In this document: in pieces, positions 1 through 11,279 of the stretch
Layout: each line of letters opens with the position of its first letter
How positions within the stretch are numbered: position 1 is the first letter of the stretch
NCBI GenBank assembly: GCA_023627715.1
Contig: JAMAHW010000004.1
Location: 124,001 to 188,000, forward strand
Length of the DNA: 64,000 nt
From: Periconia sp. R9002
Taxonomy: Eukaryota; Ascomycota; Dothideomycetes; Pleosporales; Periconiaceae
Direction of reading: 5' to 3'
Made by a program: the position numbers and the translations under genes
Notes under the pieces: model-generated
The model's input: only the letters and a program-made list of their open reading frames with translations
What the model was told of the DNA's origin: nothing
Database searches by the model: none

Positions 1-448
1 TTGGACGTCCGCCAACACCCAAGAAACTTGTTTACTCGTATTGACACCCGGCAAGCGTGTTCAAGCACATCCGAAAGACTTGTATGGGGTTCGTTCACAC
101 AGCACTTGAGTTCCCCTTAATGTATAAAAACGTTCGTGAATATCTGGAAAGCAGATAATCAACGTTGGATTTGCACAAAATAAAACATCCGCCTCTTCGA
201 TCTTCCTACGGCGGTATCTTAACCTGGGCGACGTCTATACAGAGAACCCTGAAATGGACTAGCGGACTAGGACATGGTAGACTAAGTAGAGGTGGGACCT
301 CCAATGTCCGTGCGCACCCGGCCACCCTACGCTAACGCTTAAACTAGCACGTCATTATTGCTGCAAGTGGGTCACATTGGGAATCAATGGAAGGCGTCAA
401 ACGCAGGTGAATTGGACAAACATCACATCCTCAAATCTATAAACCACC
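1..448. other. Intergenic, left edge
   Basis: No gene is recognisable here. Short open frames carry no family motif. The last part must hold the promoter and leader of the aldo/keto reductase that starts at 449. A TATAAAAA-like stretch lies near 122-129, but it is about 320 bases from the start codon and its role is unknown. Confidence 0.5.
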
Positions 449-1500
449 ATGAAATCGTTACTGCTCGCCTCATTTTTTGTCGGCTTAGTCCAATGTCGAA
501 ACAAGCAACAGCCCATCTCACTGGCACCGCAAGGCATCGGCCAGCCGCCGATTGGTTTCGGCACATGGAATTTGAAGGAGTCGCCTGAAAATACCACAAG
601 CGCTGTAGCGGTTGCTATTGAATCAGGCTACCGACAAATTGACTGTGCTGCTGCTTACGGGAACGAAAAGGCCGTGGGCAAAGGCATCGCTGAAGGCCTT
701 AAGAAAGCAAATCTGGATAGAGAGGACTTGTGGGTGACGTCTAAATTATGGAATGATCAGTACGAAAAGCCCAACATATCTGCGTCTAAATGCTCACAAT
801 GATAAGTCACGACCCCGACCGAGTTGAAAAAGGTCTTGACCAGACTCTTCAAGACCTCAATCTCGATTATCTTGACCTATATCTGATGCATTGGCCTGTA
901 GGTAAAGGGCCTGACGACGACAAACACCATTTTGACTACGTTGGAACGTGGAACGCAATGACGAAGCTTCTCAAAACCGGCCGTGTACGCTACATTGGGG
1001 TCTCCAATTTCTCGCCCGCTCAACTGGAAGACCTAATTGCCCATAGCGAAGTAAAGCCTCATGCCCACCAGATGGAGCTACACCCATATCTTCCCCAGAC
1101 GGAGTGGATTCGCAAAAACCAAGAGCATGGCATTTCAATCACTGCATACTCTCCTCTAGGAAATATGAACCCCACGTATGGAGACCGCTCACGACGCTCA
1201 ATAACTACACAGTCGAAAGCTCCTTTGCTCCTGGAGAATGAGGTAATCAAAGAGATCGCTGAGGATTTGGGCTGTACTCCTGCTCAGGTCGTGCTGGCAT
1301 GGGGAATCAGCAGAGGAACGAGCGTGATTCCGAAGAGTAAACATGCGAATTATATCAAGGAAAACCTGGGCGCGGAGGAGTGCAGCTTGGATAAGAAGAG
1401 CGTCGAGCGTATTGATGAATTGGGAGATAAGCCGGTGAGGTTTAACAACCCCGGCGAGGGTTGGGGTGTTCGACTGTTTGAAGGACTACAAGATGCGTAA
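449..1500 (+). CDS. Aldo/keto reductase with N-terminal signal-like segment
   Basis: NAD(P)H-dependent reductase of the aldo/keto reductase superfamily (TIM barrel), acting on aldehydes or ketones; the substrate is not predictable. Two exons, 449-759 and 807-1500, are joined over a 47-nt intron (GTACGA...ATAAG), giving 334 residues. Read unspliced, the frame is broken, and splicing restores the family motif SKLWNDHHDPDRVEK. Catalytic signature seen: D and Y in DCAAAYGNEKAVG, K in SKLW, H in LMHWPV, and the cofactor-binding segment VIPKSKH near the C-terminus. Residues 1-16 (MKSLLLASFFVGLVQC) look like a signal peptide or membrane anchor, unusual for this mostly cytosolic family, so the enzyme may enter the secretory pathway. 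It is transcribed towards the MFS gene, which ends at 1723. Family assignment is firm; specificity is unknown. Confidence 0.9.
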
Positions 1501-1722
1501 GGATACAAGGATAGTTCCAGAGATGTATTGCGATGAACTATATATATGGTCCACGGCGTACGTATGATTGATGCTACTGAAAGGATACATAATTCTATGA
1601 TGATAAAGTGGGTACAGGACACAAGAACATTGGCATCAACAGGCCGCATGGCTACTACGTACACTCGTGTGACCCAGTGTAAACGCTTGAGTTACCACCA
1701 GCTTTAGGATCGCTCAGAAACT

Positions 1723-3577
1723 CTACTCTTTCTTCAATCCGACTTTGCCAGCCTTCCTCAGCCCTACAAATGCAATGATTGCGCAGACAATCATATAGCC
1801 AAACATGGTCCAGAACGCTGCACGATATCCATGCAAGAGTGCAGCCGGATCCTGGTCATCAAATGCCGTCTCAGATTCATCGTCATGTCCAGCGCTGCCA
1901 GAATTACCCATAACTCCCAAAGCAACAACTTGACACACTCCGATGCCCAGACTTGAACCGAATTGAGCGATGGTGTTGAAGACGGCACCGGCCAAAGCTT
2001 GCGTTTTTTCCGGAAAGTTGTCGCTGACAACCTAGTCGAGGTTAGCTATGCGATTGTTGATATGTGTAGGAATTGGAGAACGTACAATCAACCCCACGGT
2101 AAACAAAACATCGCCGGAGAACGGCGCAAAAACTTGCGCCCAGAACTGGAGATACCAGTATTTCCAGCTTGGAGGCACCAGGGCCATCATCAACGGAGAA
2201 GCAGCACAAATGACCGCGCTGCTTGACACCAACCATTTAGCGGGGATGCGATCGACAAAGATACCAACACTGAGGTTGATCAAGACACCCGTAACGAGAT
2301 TTGGAAGAAGATAAAGCGATGTCGTTTGAGTCGATACGCTCTGAACTTCTTGGAAGCTGTTGGTCGGGATGTCAGTACAAGGCTGAATATCCACATGTGC
2401 CAAACTTACTACAAGCTGCTAAAGATTTCACCAGAATTCATCACTCCGTAGCTCAAGGCAACCATGATACATGTTGAAGTGAAGGGAAGGTTCTTCCATA
2501 TAGAATTTGGGATCAGTGCCGGGCGACCAGAACGCTCCTGGATGCGCATCCAAAAGGGAAACGCCAAAAGCAAGACCAAGCTGACAGCTAGCATCGACGC
2601 AGTTCCAGCGGATCGGATGGTCGAAAGATCGGCACTCAGAGCACTGTTCGAAGCAAATTAGCATCAGCACCCCCCTTTAAAGCACGAGCAACTTACGCCA
2701 AAACATAGGAGAGCAAAGCCAATCCGCCACTGGCGATGAGACCTCCAATCCAATCCACATCAGTTCCAATCTGTTTCCACACACTCCTCCCCGACGCGTC
2801 CGCATTCCTATTCACCTTCGGCAGCGCCCAGAAAGCAACCGCAGCGGCAACCAACTTAGCTCCACCAGCCATATAAAACGCCGCGCGCCAACCGATCGTC
2901 TCAACCATGATCCCACTCGCAACGAGCCCAACCGAAAACCCAAGCGGTTGGCTCAACCCCAAACACGCGAACCCTATATTCCGCGCTTTCCCGCTCGGTA
3001 CAGCGGCAGCAACCAGCGCGACCGAGCTGGGCAAGTGAATAGCCGTCCCAACACCCTGCATGGCTCTGAAAACCACAAGCTGGATTCCACTGTGGGCGAG
3101 TCCACAAGCTATCGTGAAGATCCCAAGGAACGTCACGCCAAAGATTTCGAATCCTCGTACTCCTATGATATCCGCTACCGCGCCGGCGATGAGCAGCATT
3201 GATCCCGATGTGAGACCATGAACGGACGTCGGCCATAAGTAGAGCGATCGCGGAAGATGAACATCTCGCGCGATGAGTGGGAGGCCTACGGTTACCACTC
3301 CGTTGGTGAAACTGAAGAAGAAGTTGATGAGGGATGGTTGGAAGATGGTGAGGAAGAGGCGCCAGTTGGAGAGGGGAGGTGGTGGGGTTTGCGCGATGGC
3401 TATTGAGCACTCGTCATCGGGAGTTGCGAAATTAGAGAGGGATGATTGGGCTTGCGATGGGGTTCTTGGTGTGGAGACGTGTGTGAAGTTGTGGGGGGTG
3501 GTGTTCTGTTTGACATCGAAGAGTTCGAGCGGTATGGCGTCAGTCGCTGTTGTCGTTGTCGTGACTGCTGCGCTCAT
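1723..3577 (-). CDS. MFS drug/proton antiporter-like exporter (DHA2-like)
   Basis: Membrane transporter of the major facilitator superfamily, probably a 14-helix drug:H+ antiporter type exporter in the plasma membrane. Four exons on the minus strand: 3577-2697, 2643-2410, 2356-2086 and 2031-1723; introns of 53, 53 and 54 nt with GTAAGT/GTACG donors. The product is 564 residues. After a Ser/Thr-rich cytosolic N-terminus come the loop-2/3 region (GAVADIIGVRG), the helix-4/5 region (FRAMQGVGTAIHLPSS) and the antiporter-like segment GLSQPLGFSVG. Splicing restores SSLYFQEVQ and LIVVSDNFPEKTQALAGAVF, both typical of this family. No truncation is seen once the introns are removed. The substrate is unknown; an amine- or toxin-efflux role is inferred from the family only. 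It is convergent with the aldo/keto reductase, but a shared pathway is not shown. Confidence 0.88.
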
Positions 3578-4364
3578 TTTGTCTTTTTAATCCTTTTCTA
3601 TGCCGGTTGGATTACTTTTTTCTTCGCGTCGGGATTGATGAAATGAATAGATCTTGTTGCTAGATCCTTTCACGTCTGCTATGTCTTTTGATAAGGTGAC
3701 ACTAATTCCGAACGCTGCTCTTCCAACAACAATGTATAAATGAACGAACTTCAGGAAAAGTATGTGCATTAGACTGAATTACTTATAGATCTTATAGAAA
3801 GTCTGAGCTAAAGGGCGAAGGAATGCATCCAACGCTAACAGCGAAAATGTCTAGCGTGCGCCCTATTCAAGGCACCATGTCAAAACCTCCCTCACTCTCA
3901 TTGGCCAATTCCGGAGCATTTAGAAAATCAATCCTTCTCCATCTAAAAGCGGATTGTAGGGTTTACCCGTACCGCGCAAACCTTCCCCGATATAGACTGG
4001 CGTGGCGCGGGTAATTTCTTCTGCGAATTGGTTCCTTTCCTGGTGAAGTGTTGGCACGTGATGGGCGAATGAGCTAAGAAGAAGGAGTGGGAGAAAGCAT
4101 GAACTCAGGTTCGTGAACTGGGCACGGTGGCAGCATACATATGTGGTGTCTGAAATTGCGAAGAAAACGTCGTTCTCTATTTCAATGATCGACTGCAGCT
4201 GATGGAAAGAAAAACATAACTCCTCAACTCCAAAACATTACGCAGCCAGCTCTGAAATTCCAGGGAAAGGAAATGAAGCCCCATACATGAAATCGTTACA
4301 ACATGCCCAATGAACTAAAACAAAAAACAACCTTGAACTGAGAAATAAACCCAAAAATCAACCC
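3578..4364. other. Intergenic, between MFS and Argonaute genes
   Basis: It holds the promoter side of the MFS gene (3578 onward) and the 3' region of the Argonaute gene. A CCAAT-type sequence occurs near 3902. Short open frames here have no recognisable motif. Confidence 0.5.
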
Positions 4365-7275
4365 TCAAATGTAAAACATGGTGCTATCAAGCGCAGGTTT
4401 CCATGGCCGAATGGCCCGCTCCAACCGGAGGGCCTCAGAACTCTTCGGCTTGTCCTCAGTCTCAGGGCGAATAAAATCCGACTTGTGGTCGAATTTCCAC
4501 AGCCTACCCATATACAGTTGTATTTGATCAGCCGCTTCGCTATCGGAAATGGGGATCTTGGCGGCCTCAGGCGGAATGACAGTGGTATCTTGACCCGAGA
4601 TGGAGTCGTAGTAGCTAAGAACGCGACGATTGAGTAGCTGGGCGTAGTGGATGGGTAGAGCAACCGTAGGGCGTCCGTCAAGCTGCGCCGAGTTGTTCAG
4701 ATGGATTGTCTGTGAGTTAGTTAGCAGATGGTTACTCAAATAGAAGGATTTACTTTACCAAATCGCGAAGTTTGTCGATGCCGAAAGGAGGTCCTCGCAC
4801 TTCAGTGTCTATCTTGACATCGTATTTGAATTTTCCCAATGGATCGCTCGTTTCAGACGGATCGACCTGCTTGCTGTTGCTCAGGGTGAAGGTTGACTTG
4901 CTGTTGACTTCGCGGGTTTCAGGCGTGGTCTTGCTCACTTTGATGTAAGCCAACGGAACACCCTGGGTGTGTTTGAAAACATTGCGATACGCCTCGTTGA
5001 TTTCATCGTGTTCGTGTTTGTAAAGCGCGTGGTTTTCGTCGTCAGAATGATTGCTTAAGCGATAAAATATGACGCGAGGCGCACCGGTGACGTCCGGATT
5101 GTGGTTTTCCCAAATTTTGAACTGTTCTTCCAGGCGCTCTCGGAGGGAGGAAATCTTGATAGGGAGGCCCCTCTCAGGTTCGAGAGATGATGATGCCAGG
5201 AAGTGAACTGGGCACCCGCTAGATGTACTAGTGACCAAAGCGGAGACTGAGGGGCAATTCACCGTTGACTCCTCTCCTGTCGAATGCATGGTATGCGCTC
5301 CAACTATAATCAGAGGATCCGGAAGGTTGGCTTCGGCGAGATGACGTTCAATTGGAATATTCGTAAGGATCTTGTGACCCTTCATGTACCTGATCTTTCG
5401 GAGAATACTGTTGGGAAACGTCGCTTCGGCGCCCGGTTGACTAAAGAAATCCACCAATGTGCGCTTCTTCACGCAGACAGTCAGGGCACCAATAGCCCTG
5501 TTGCCAAAACGGTGAAGCTGAGATTCGATTCCTTTGAAATTCTGACCGCCAGGAATTGCGTCACCGATCACCCCAATGAGGACATCGCAATTCTTGAGCA
5601 CGACCGTGTAATCTTTATAACGTGGCCAGAAAATCTCTCTAGTGCTTGGAAATCCCTCCGAGTAGATGACTTCGGAAGGTAAAATGTCTTGATTCTCCAA
5701 TGCCAGTGGGATTCGTACCATGGCATTGCAAGTTGCGCGTGCTCTATAGTCTTCACCAATGTAAAGTACTCCAATATAAGATTTCTTCATTGGTTCGTCT
5801 GTGATAAATTCCTTCTTTGGCGTCGGGGGATTCTGCTTCACAGCGACCGGCACGTATTGAGTAATTTCCAAATTATGGAGTTCATTGATGGAATCCGAAT
5901 CAAGCAAGCCCAAGTCGCTTAGCGGCTTCAGAAACCTAGTCCCGTAAGGAAACAACCAGTTCTTCAGCTTGGTTTTGCTCTGTATTTCTTGCCTAAAGAG
6001 TTGTAGCTTCGGCGTAAGATGACCCATTCCGCGGACTGGTTGATTGGCCACAATGGTGAGGAACTCCAAAGCAACCCAAAATGGCTTGTGGGTGCCAATA
6101 TCTGCAAGCAAAAGCTGCTGTCCATCGTCTTTGAAATCTTTACGGTGCTTGCGGAGGTATTGTTTCATGGTCATCGGTTGCTCCTCTTCCGGGAACGGAA
6201 TAGGCCCAACTTCAGAGCTGGATTTGACGTCGCGAATGCGAGTGGAACGATCACTGTTTCCCTGACCTACTTTTTTGACATATAAGCCTCGTAGAAAATC
6301 GCGAACTTTCTTGTCTAGCCCAGAAGTACCGTGAATGACGTATTGCGACTTGACAAGCTCCAGAGCATTGATCTCAGAGTCAATAACAGGCACCAGATCA
6401 AAAGCCAAAGACGGAGGCGGAATCGGTGAAGATTCTACCTTAGCGCGAACACCAACGCTGTATGGATACAGAAAATTTCCCTTGAGGGTTTCCACGACTA
6501 CAGACTCTTCCTCCACATGCACTGGATCTGAGAGCCGTACAGCATGCCGGAAAAGGATATTCATGTACTTGACATATTCTGTGTCAATCTTGCCGACTGC
6601 CCGTGAACCTGCTACGGTGCAAATGATTGACTCTTCGGGCTTGTTTTCCTTCTTGCTGTATGTTTTCTTGGTCGAAAGAGATTCCTCCTGCGTATGGAAG
6701 AGTCTGTTCATGATCGATTCAACCTTTTCTTTAGTACCGTTGCCAACAAGTGGAATGATGAGAATGTTGGAAGGCCCAGTCTTGGATCCCGTGTCGTGGG
6801 AGCTCTCTGTGTTCCCATTTGGTTGAGAAATGTCTTGACTGCTGGCGTGGAGATGCATCGCGACTCCTTTCGCATCCTTGCCAAGCGCCTTCTCGATGTA
6901 TTCTTGAAGCACCAGGCGCCTGAGTTTAGAGCTTACAATCGTGTCCTTCTTTTCCTGGGTAGTAACTTTGATGTCGAATACAAGAAGCGTAGGAAGATCA
7001 AGAGATGGATAAGTGACCAGTCCCAAGGCAGTCTTGCTGTTCCAAATCACAGTTTCGGTATCGAATTTGGGTTTATCGGGTGAATTGAGATCCTTATTGG
7101 ATGTATGAGACGAGATGAGGGTGATAGCTGATTTTCTATCCCATACGTCGCTCTCATGGTCGCTCGCCGCGCTCGAAGACCCTCCAGCCTTGTGTCCAAA
7201 ATCGGGCGATGGCATTGTGTTGAGTTTCGAGCTTGAGGAAATGCTGAGAACCTTCTGCTTGTCAGGAGCGCTCAT
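4365..7275 (-). CDS. Divergent Argonaute (PAZ-MID-PIWI) lacking catalytic residues
   Basis: Argonaute-family protein of 953 residues from two exons, 7275-4759 and 4709-4365, with a 49-nt intron (GTAAAG...CACAG). Domains in order: a low-complexity head; N-domain-like region; PAZ around 365-420 (YLRKHRKDF, then FWVALEFLTIVANQPVRG, matching the family's PLELCxIxxxQ); MID around 510-640 (GNRAIGALTVCVK); PIWI from about 655 (LIIVGAHTMHST... PSVSALVTS; VIFYRLSNH; LPIHYAQLLNRR). Slicer Argonautes have D-E-D-H/D at these places. Here the first Asp (family GADVxH) is His661, the second (family FYRDGVS) is Leu740, and the last His (family YYAHL) is Gln863. The domain order is intact and the frame is open over 950 residues, so this looks like a retained, cleavage-dead protein rather than a decayed one. 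A role in RNA-guided silencing without cleavage, or another scaffold role, is inference. An orthodox Argonaute probably exists elsewhere in the genome. Confidence 0.85.
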
Positions 7276-7808
7276 GTTGATGTTGTAGTGTAAGTGAAAC
7301 TTGTGGATAGATAGTCTGAGAGTAGTGTTATGAAACGAAGATTCCGACAGTTGATTATATGAAACTAACCGAAGACCAGTGAGTTGTTCTGGATTTAGAG
7401 ATCTACAACCAGCGATATCAGTGTCGAACTTATAGTTTCTCAGCTTCTACCCATCAAGCTGAACCCCATCATGTGTCGTGGTGATTGATCTTGTTGCGCT
7501 TGACGCAGAACAAATAGAAACAGGATCTCATGAGCGCGCTTCGTCTCTTGGCTTTGGTGCACGCGATACGGGCCCGCTGAAAGATGGTATGCCCTATGAT
7601 ACGAAATCGCTGTTTCCCATGTAATTCTATTTGTTAAATGTCTGCGTGCCTGCATAGTGGCATGGAAACATGACATAATGGGCCACGTGATGCACAGAAG
7701 AATGTTAGAAATCTTGATTGTATTAGCGATTAAGTATTATCTGTAAAAACACATGATCATCGTGGATCCTCGGCGCAAATGAATGATCATCGCCGGTTGA
7801 TAGAAAGG
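7276..7808. other. Intergenic, Argonaute promoter region
   Basis: It contains the upstream region of the Argonaute gene and the 3' flank of the PAQR gene. A CCACGTGATG E-box-like site occurs at about 7683. No gene is recognised. Confidence 0.5.
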
Positions 7809-8777
7809 TCAAACCGCAAACTTCCACGTCTCCCACACGCCCCAGCAGTGGCAAGCTGCACCCAAAACAACACAAATGTGGAATATTTGGTGGCTACCTC
7901 CAAAAACATCAAACTTGCCCCTTTTGAACCAGACACCATCTTGGTGTGGGGTGCTCGACCATGCCCATCTCTCCGGGAATCGGCTTACGAAGAAGAGAAC
8001 CCCAATGCCATAACATAGGCCCTCTGCAAGCCACCACTTGATGCCACACTCGTGGAATCCTTTGCTGATACCGTGGATATACATGCCATGGAATGTTGGC
8101 CCAAAGCCGGAAAGTACGGTAAGCACAAACGCTGAAGTACGGTGAGGACGGTACTTCATGCCTTGAAGTTTCGGGTGCAGGACAAGGAGGGCGCTCGTAG
8201 TGATTAAGATGGTGATCATGCTCCAGTAAAGGCGGCGCTCGAACGGAAAGTTATAAAAACCCATGTATATTCCGCTGATAAAAGAGCATAGAATCAGGAG
8301 CAGGATACCAGCAAAATCCATCAGCAGACATGATGATGATACGAATGGAGAGTGGCAGTTGAGTGTATGGTACGTTGCCGAAAGTGAAAATGTTATTAGG
8401 GCGGCCATAGGCGAGAGCGTTAACATGAATCGATCGATCCATGGCGCGTCGTTGTAGACCTTTGATATGTGTAATTGAAGCAGAGGTAGTGAAAGGGCAA
8501 GTGTGATTGCGGGCAGCAGATGAGTCCAAACGTTCATAGTCTCATTGTGAAGATGCGAAAAGAGAGACTGGACGCAGCTTTGGCAGCTGTTGTTCGGGGG
8601 CCGGTAGTGTGTTAGGATATACGGGCTCTCCGAGAGGCGATACCAGTCTGGCAGCTCGTCGTAATTGCAAAGTCGCGGAGGCTCATCTTGTTGTTTGTGG
8701 TGATGTTGAGGCTTTGGCTTGTTTTGTCTGCGGAATAGGAGCAGGGGCAGCTGAAAAGCAATCGCTAATGAGGCCAT
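7809..8777 (-). CDS. PAQR / hemolysin-III family membrane protein
   Basis: Seven-helix integral membrane protein of the progestin/adipoQ receptor (PAQR, HlyIII) family, 322 residues and intronless. Fungal members (the yeast Izh group) act in lipid and zinc homeostasis, probably as zinc-dependent hydrolases such as ceramidases. Seen: the N-terminal family box ESPYILTHYRPP, NETMNVWTHLLPA, the zinc-site pieces SATYHTLNCHS after helix 2, and HQIFH near the C-terminus; the three His residues of the metal site are present. The frame continues upstream to 9047, but the added residues do not resemble the family, so the ATG at 8777, just before the hydrophobic stretch MASLAIAFQLPLL, was chosen. It is followed on the same strand by the Argonaute, with no functional link evident. 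Confidence 0.88.
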   Translation of the reverse strand: MASLAIAFQLPLLLFRRQNKPKPQHHHKQQDEPPRLCNYDELPDWYRLSESPYILTHYRPPNNSCQSCVQSLFSHLHNETMNVWTHLLPAITLALSLPLLQLHISKVYNDAPWIDRFMLTLSPMAALITFSLSATYHTLNCHSPFVSSSCLLMDFAGILLLILCSFISGIYMGFYNFPFERRLYWSMITILITTSALLVLHPKLQGMKYRPHRTSAFVLTVLSGFGPTFHGMYIHGISKGFHECGIKWWLAEGLCYGIGVLFFVSRFPERWAWSSTPHQDGVWFKRGKFDVFGGSHQIFHICVVLGAACHCWGVWETWKFAV

Positions 8778-9164
8778 TGTTTCAGGGGATATCCGGATTA
8801 TTTCTTGTGAAGGAATGGATAAATGCAGGGAAATATTGTAATACCAGCTCCACGATGGAGATAATAATATGTAAGGTGGGAAAGGCCGAATTTCCAGTAT
8901 CCGGAGTTGAGCGCAACGCCCAACAAGCCCTGCGAATGTGCAAACCGGGGAGAGAGCTGTATGGGACGGTTGGGAAAGATTTTTGTTGGGGGGATCACCG
9001 AATATGAGGGCGCGGCCAGGACCCCCTGGTAACCTCCTATTTGACATCGGTTGGTGCGATTTTTTTGTGAAAATTTAATTGCGAAATGCCGAATTGGGGC
9101 GAATATGGAGAACGTGCCAATCAGCGCCAGTGCCCCACAACAAGGGGGCGGATGAGGTAATCAG
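8778..9164. other. Intergenic, divergent promoter region
   Basis: Shared upstream region of the PAQR gene (minus strand) and the Myb/SANT-like gene (plus strand). A CCACGTGG E-box overlaps the first possible start of the latter at about 9173. Nothing else is recognised. Confidence 0.5.
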
Positions 9165-11009
9165 ATGGCCCACCACGTGGAGATGTTGACCTTCCAACAA
9201 ATTTCTCCACGTCTTTTTCTCAAATTATCCGCTATGGACGATATTCCAACGCCAGCTTCCGAAGCTTCAGCATCCAATCAAAAAATCTCCTCCAAAGATG
9301 CATCTCCAGATCCCTCACCGCGAAATAATGACACTTCCACACCAACTGTTGATAGTGATGTGACACATGTTCAGGCAACTCCAGTCGACACTCCAGCCCA
9401 GAATGTGATCCAAGGTCAGCGTGCGCCACAGGCTCAAACTCCCACTCCAGTTCAAAGTGCAACTTCAACTCCAACAGCGACTTCAACTCAGAACATCGCT
9501 GTGCCCAATACGTTAACATGGACTACGCCGTCATCTAATCAAACACCCCCTCGACCTATAGCGTTGGGGGACAATATCCCAACGAGAATTAGGTGGACTG
9601 AAGAAATGACAATAGCCCTTTTGACTACCCTCTCTCAGAAAGTTGTGAAGATGGGAATGCGGAACGACACCGGATATCAAAAGATTGTTTGGCGCCAGGC
9701 CCGTGATGTAGTGCAGCAAGTGGCTGGCGACTCAATGACGGTCACGGAACAGCACTGCAAAAGCAAACACGATTCGTGTAAGCTTGACTGGAAGGCATGG
9801 GAAAAGCTCAAGGAAGTTCCCGGGTTTGCCGTGAATGAAGAGGGTTGCGCATACATATCTTCTCCCGAGATGGAAGCTCATTTTATGCAATATAGAGAAG
9901 GCAGGAAATTCTTCAAACAACCTTTTCCACTTGAGGAACTGCACGCTCAATTGTTTGGGGGTGTTCCAATTACTCAATCCCAATCTCGTAAACGACCTGG
10001 GTCGGCGTCCATCAACGAAACGAGAAGAGACGGGATAGCTCCAGAAGATCGAGCCAATGCTCCTGTTCCCTCTGATCCCACCAGCATATCGACTCCAACT
10101 GGTCAATCTGATCCAAACCGGCCGACTGGAAACCCAGCACCCGGTGCAGAAAACGAACAGCGAAAAATCATCAGCGACCTCGCTCGAAAGATGGGAGACC
10201 ACGCCACAGCCTCGAAGATCACAGCAGCGAGCACAACTACTCAGCATCACGAAGCAACCGCAGCAGCTCCCACTGCCCCAAATCATCAGCCTAGACATGA
10301 AGCTCCCCCAGTCCCTGTACCTCAGCCCAGCGGGACAGTCCCTTCCACACATCCACCCAATGTAGCAGCATCCGCAACCCCTCAACACCGAATGGAAACC
10401 CCTCGCTTCGACGGACCGCCTAAACCACATCATCAGTACAACATACCGCCTCCCACCCACCAATCCAACGGACCTCCCCCATCCTACCCCCATTATTCTC
10501 ACCCTCCACCCCCTCAGCCCGTCGCACCGTCCCCTACTCACCCGCCGCACGGTTACCCAACCTTCCCCGCTCAGTATATCCCCAACACGCATCCATCGCC
10601 ATCGCCCTATCCACCGCCCTACCCACCACCGACCTTTGCTCCTCACACCGCGCCCCCCACAAACCCACCACCAACCGACCAACTTCACAACACGCTGCAA
10701 TCCTTCTCCTCGAAACTCGCCACCCTCTCTGAGGCAATGTCGCGCCAGCACCCAAACCTGGAAACGCAGCGCGCAGCGCAGGTCCTGATGGAGCGCACGT
10801 TCGCCATGGACGAAGAGCTCCAGGTGGCCATGGCCATGCACGTGTTCAACCAGGACGCGCTCGCGACGTCGTTTCTGGCGTGGGGCTCGGTGGCGACGCA
10901 GAAGGTGTGGGTGAAGAAGCAATTGGAGCGGTTGGTGAGGGAAGGTATGTTGGAAGGGTCACACGGTGTCGAGGAGAGGATAAGAGAGGTGAGGGTGAAG
11001 GCGGAATAA
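9165..11009 (+). CDS. Myb/SANT-like DNA-binding domain protein with Pro-rich tail
   Basis: Intronless frame of 614 residues. The start could be 9165 or, more naturally, the ATG at 9234 (MDDIPTP), giving 591 residues. Residues about 145-245 form a Myb/SANT-like domain of the type found in Myb_DNA-bind_3 proteins: RWTEEMTIALLTTL opens helix 1, followed by WRQARDVVQQVAG and the SKHDSCKLDWKAWEKLKE segment, then FAVNEEGCAYISSP. A long Pro/Gln/His-rich disordered region follows (about 250-510), with many Pro-Pro-Tyr and Pro-Pro-Pro runs. An alpha-helical C-terminal region ends the protein (LQSFSSKLATLSEAM onward). Proteins of this build are probably nuclear regulators; the domain type also occurs in transposon-associated proteins. 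The target is unknown. GC content rises towards the 3' end. Confidence 0.75.
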   Translation: MAHHVEMLTFQQISPRLFLKLSAMDDIPTPASEASASNQKISSKDASPDPSPRNNDTSTPTVDSDVTHVQATPVDTPAQNVIQGQRAPQAQTPTPVQSATSTPTATSTQNIAVPNTLTWTTPSSNQTPPRPIALGDNIPTRIRWTEEMTIALLTTLSQKVVKMGMRNDTGYQKIVWRQARDVVQQVAGDSMTVTEQHCKSKHDSCKLDWKAWEKLKEVPGFAVNEEGCAYISSPEMEAHFMQYREGRKFFKQPFPLEELHAQLFGGVPITQSQSRKRPGSASINETRRDGIAPEDRANAPVPSDPTSISTPTGQSDPNRPTGNPAPGAENEQRKIISDLARKMGDHATASKITAASTTTQHHEATAAAPTAPNHQPRHEAPPVPVPQPSGTVPSTHPPNVAASATPQHRMETPRFDGPPKPHHQYNIPPPTHQSNGPPPSYPHYSHPPPPQPVAPSPTHPPHGYPTFPAQYIPNTHPSPSPYPPPYPPPTFAPHTAPPTNPPPTDQLHNTLQSFSSKLATLSEAMSRQHPNLETQRAAQVLMERTFAMDEELQVAMAMHVFNQDALATSFLAWGSVATQKVWVKKQLERLVREGMLEGSHGVEERIREVRVKAE

Positions 11010-11279
11010 GCTGCGATTGGTGTGGTTCTCTACTAACTTTCGAATGTGTATATATTTGGAATACTGGTTTAAACGATAGATTACCGCGGGTGGATTGGAG
11101 GTTAGAGAGAGGGGGGAAAGATTGCGTTACGCGCTTCCAACACCGACAGACACCGCGGAACAAATCATCTCATGCGAAATGTGTGTATTACGATGCTATT
11201 ATTATAATACCCTGTAAACTACAAATGCAACGCTAATTGAACTGTTCAAAACCCACTATTAAACTATCAAAAACAACCT

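Noticed and set aside
449..1500. Frameshifted aldo/keto reductase pseudogene
   Set aside because: The break is explained by a 47-nt intron with GT-AG ends, and joining restores the family sequence without a gap.
1723..3577. Broken MFS pseudogene (several separate frames)
   Set aside because: Three introns of 53-54 nt with standard signals join the pieces into one full-length transporter.
9732..10922. 396-codon open frame on the minus strand
   Set aside because: Shadow of the Pro-rich coding region of the Myb/SANT-like gene; low complexity and no motif.
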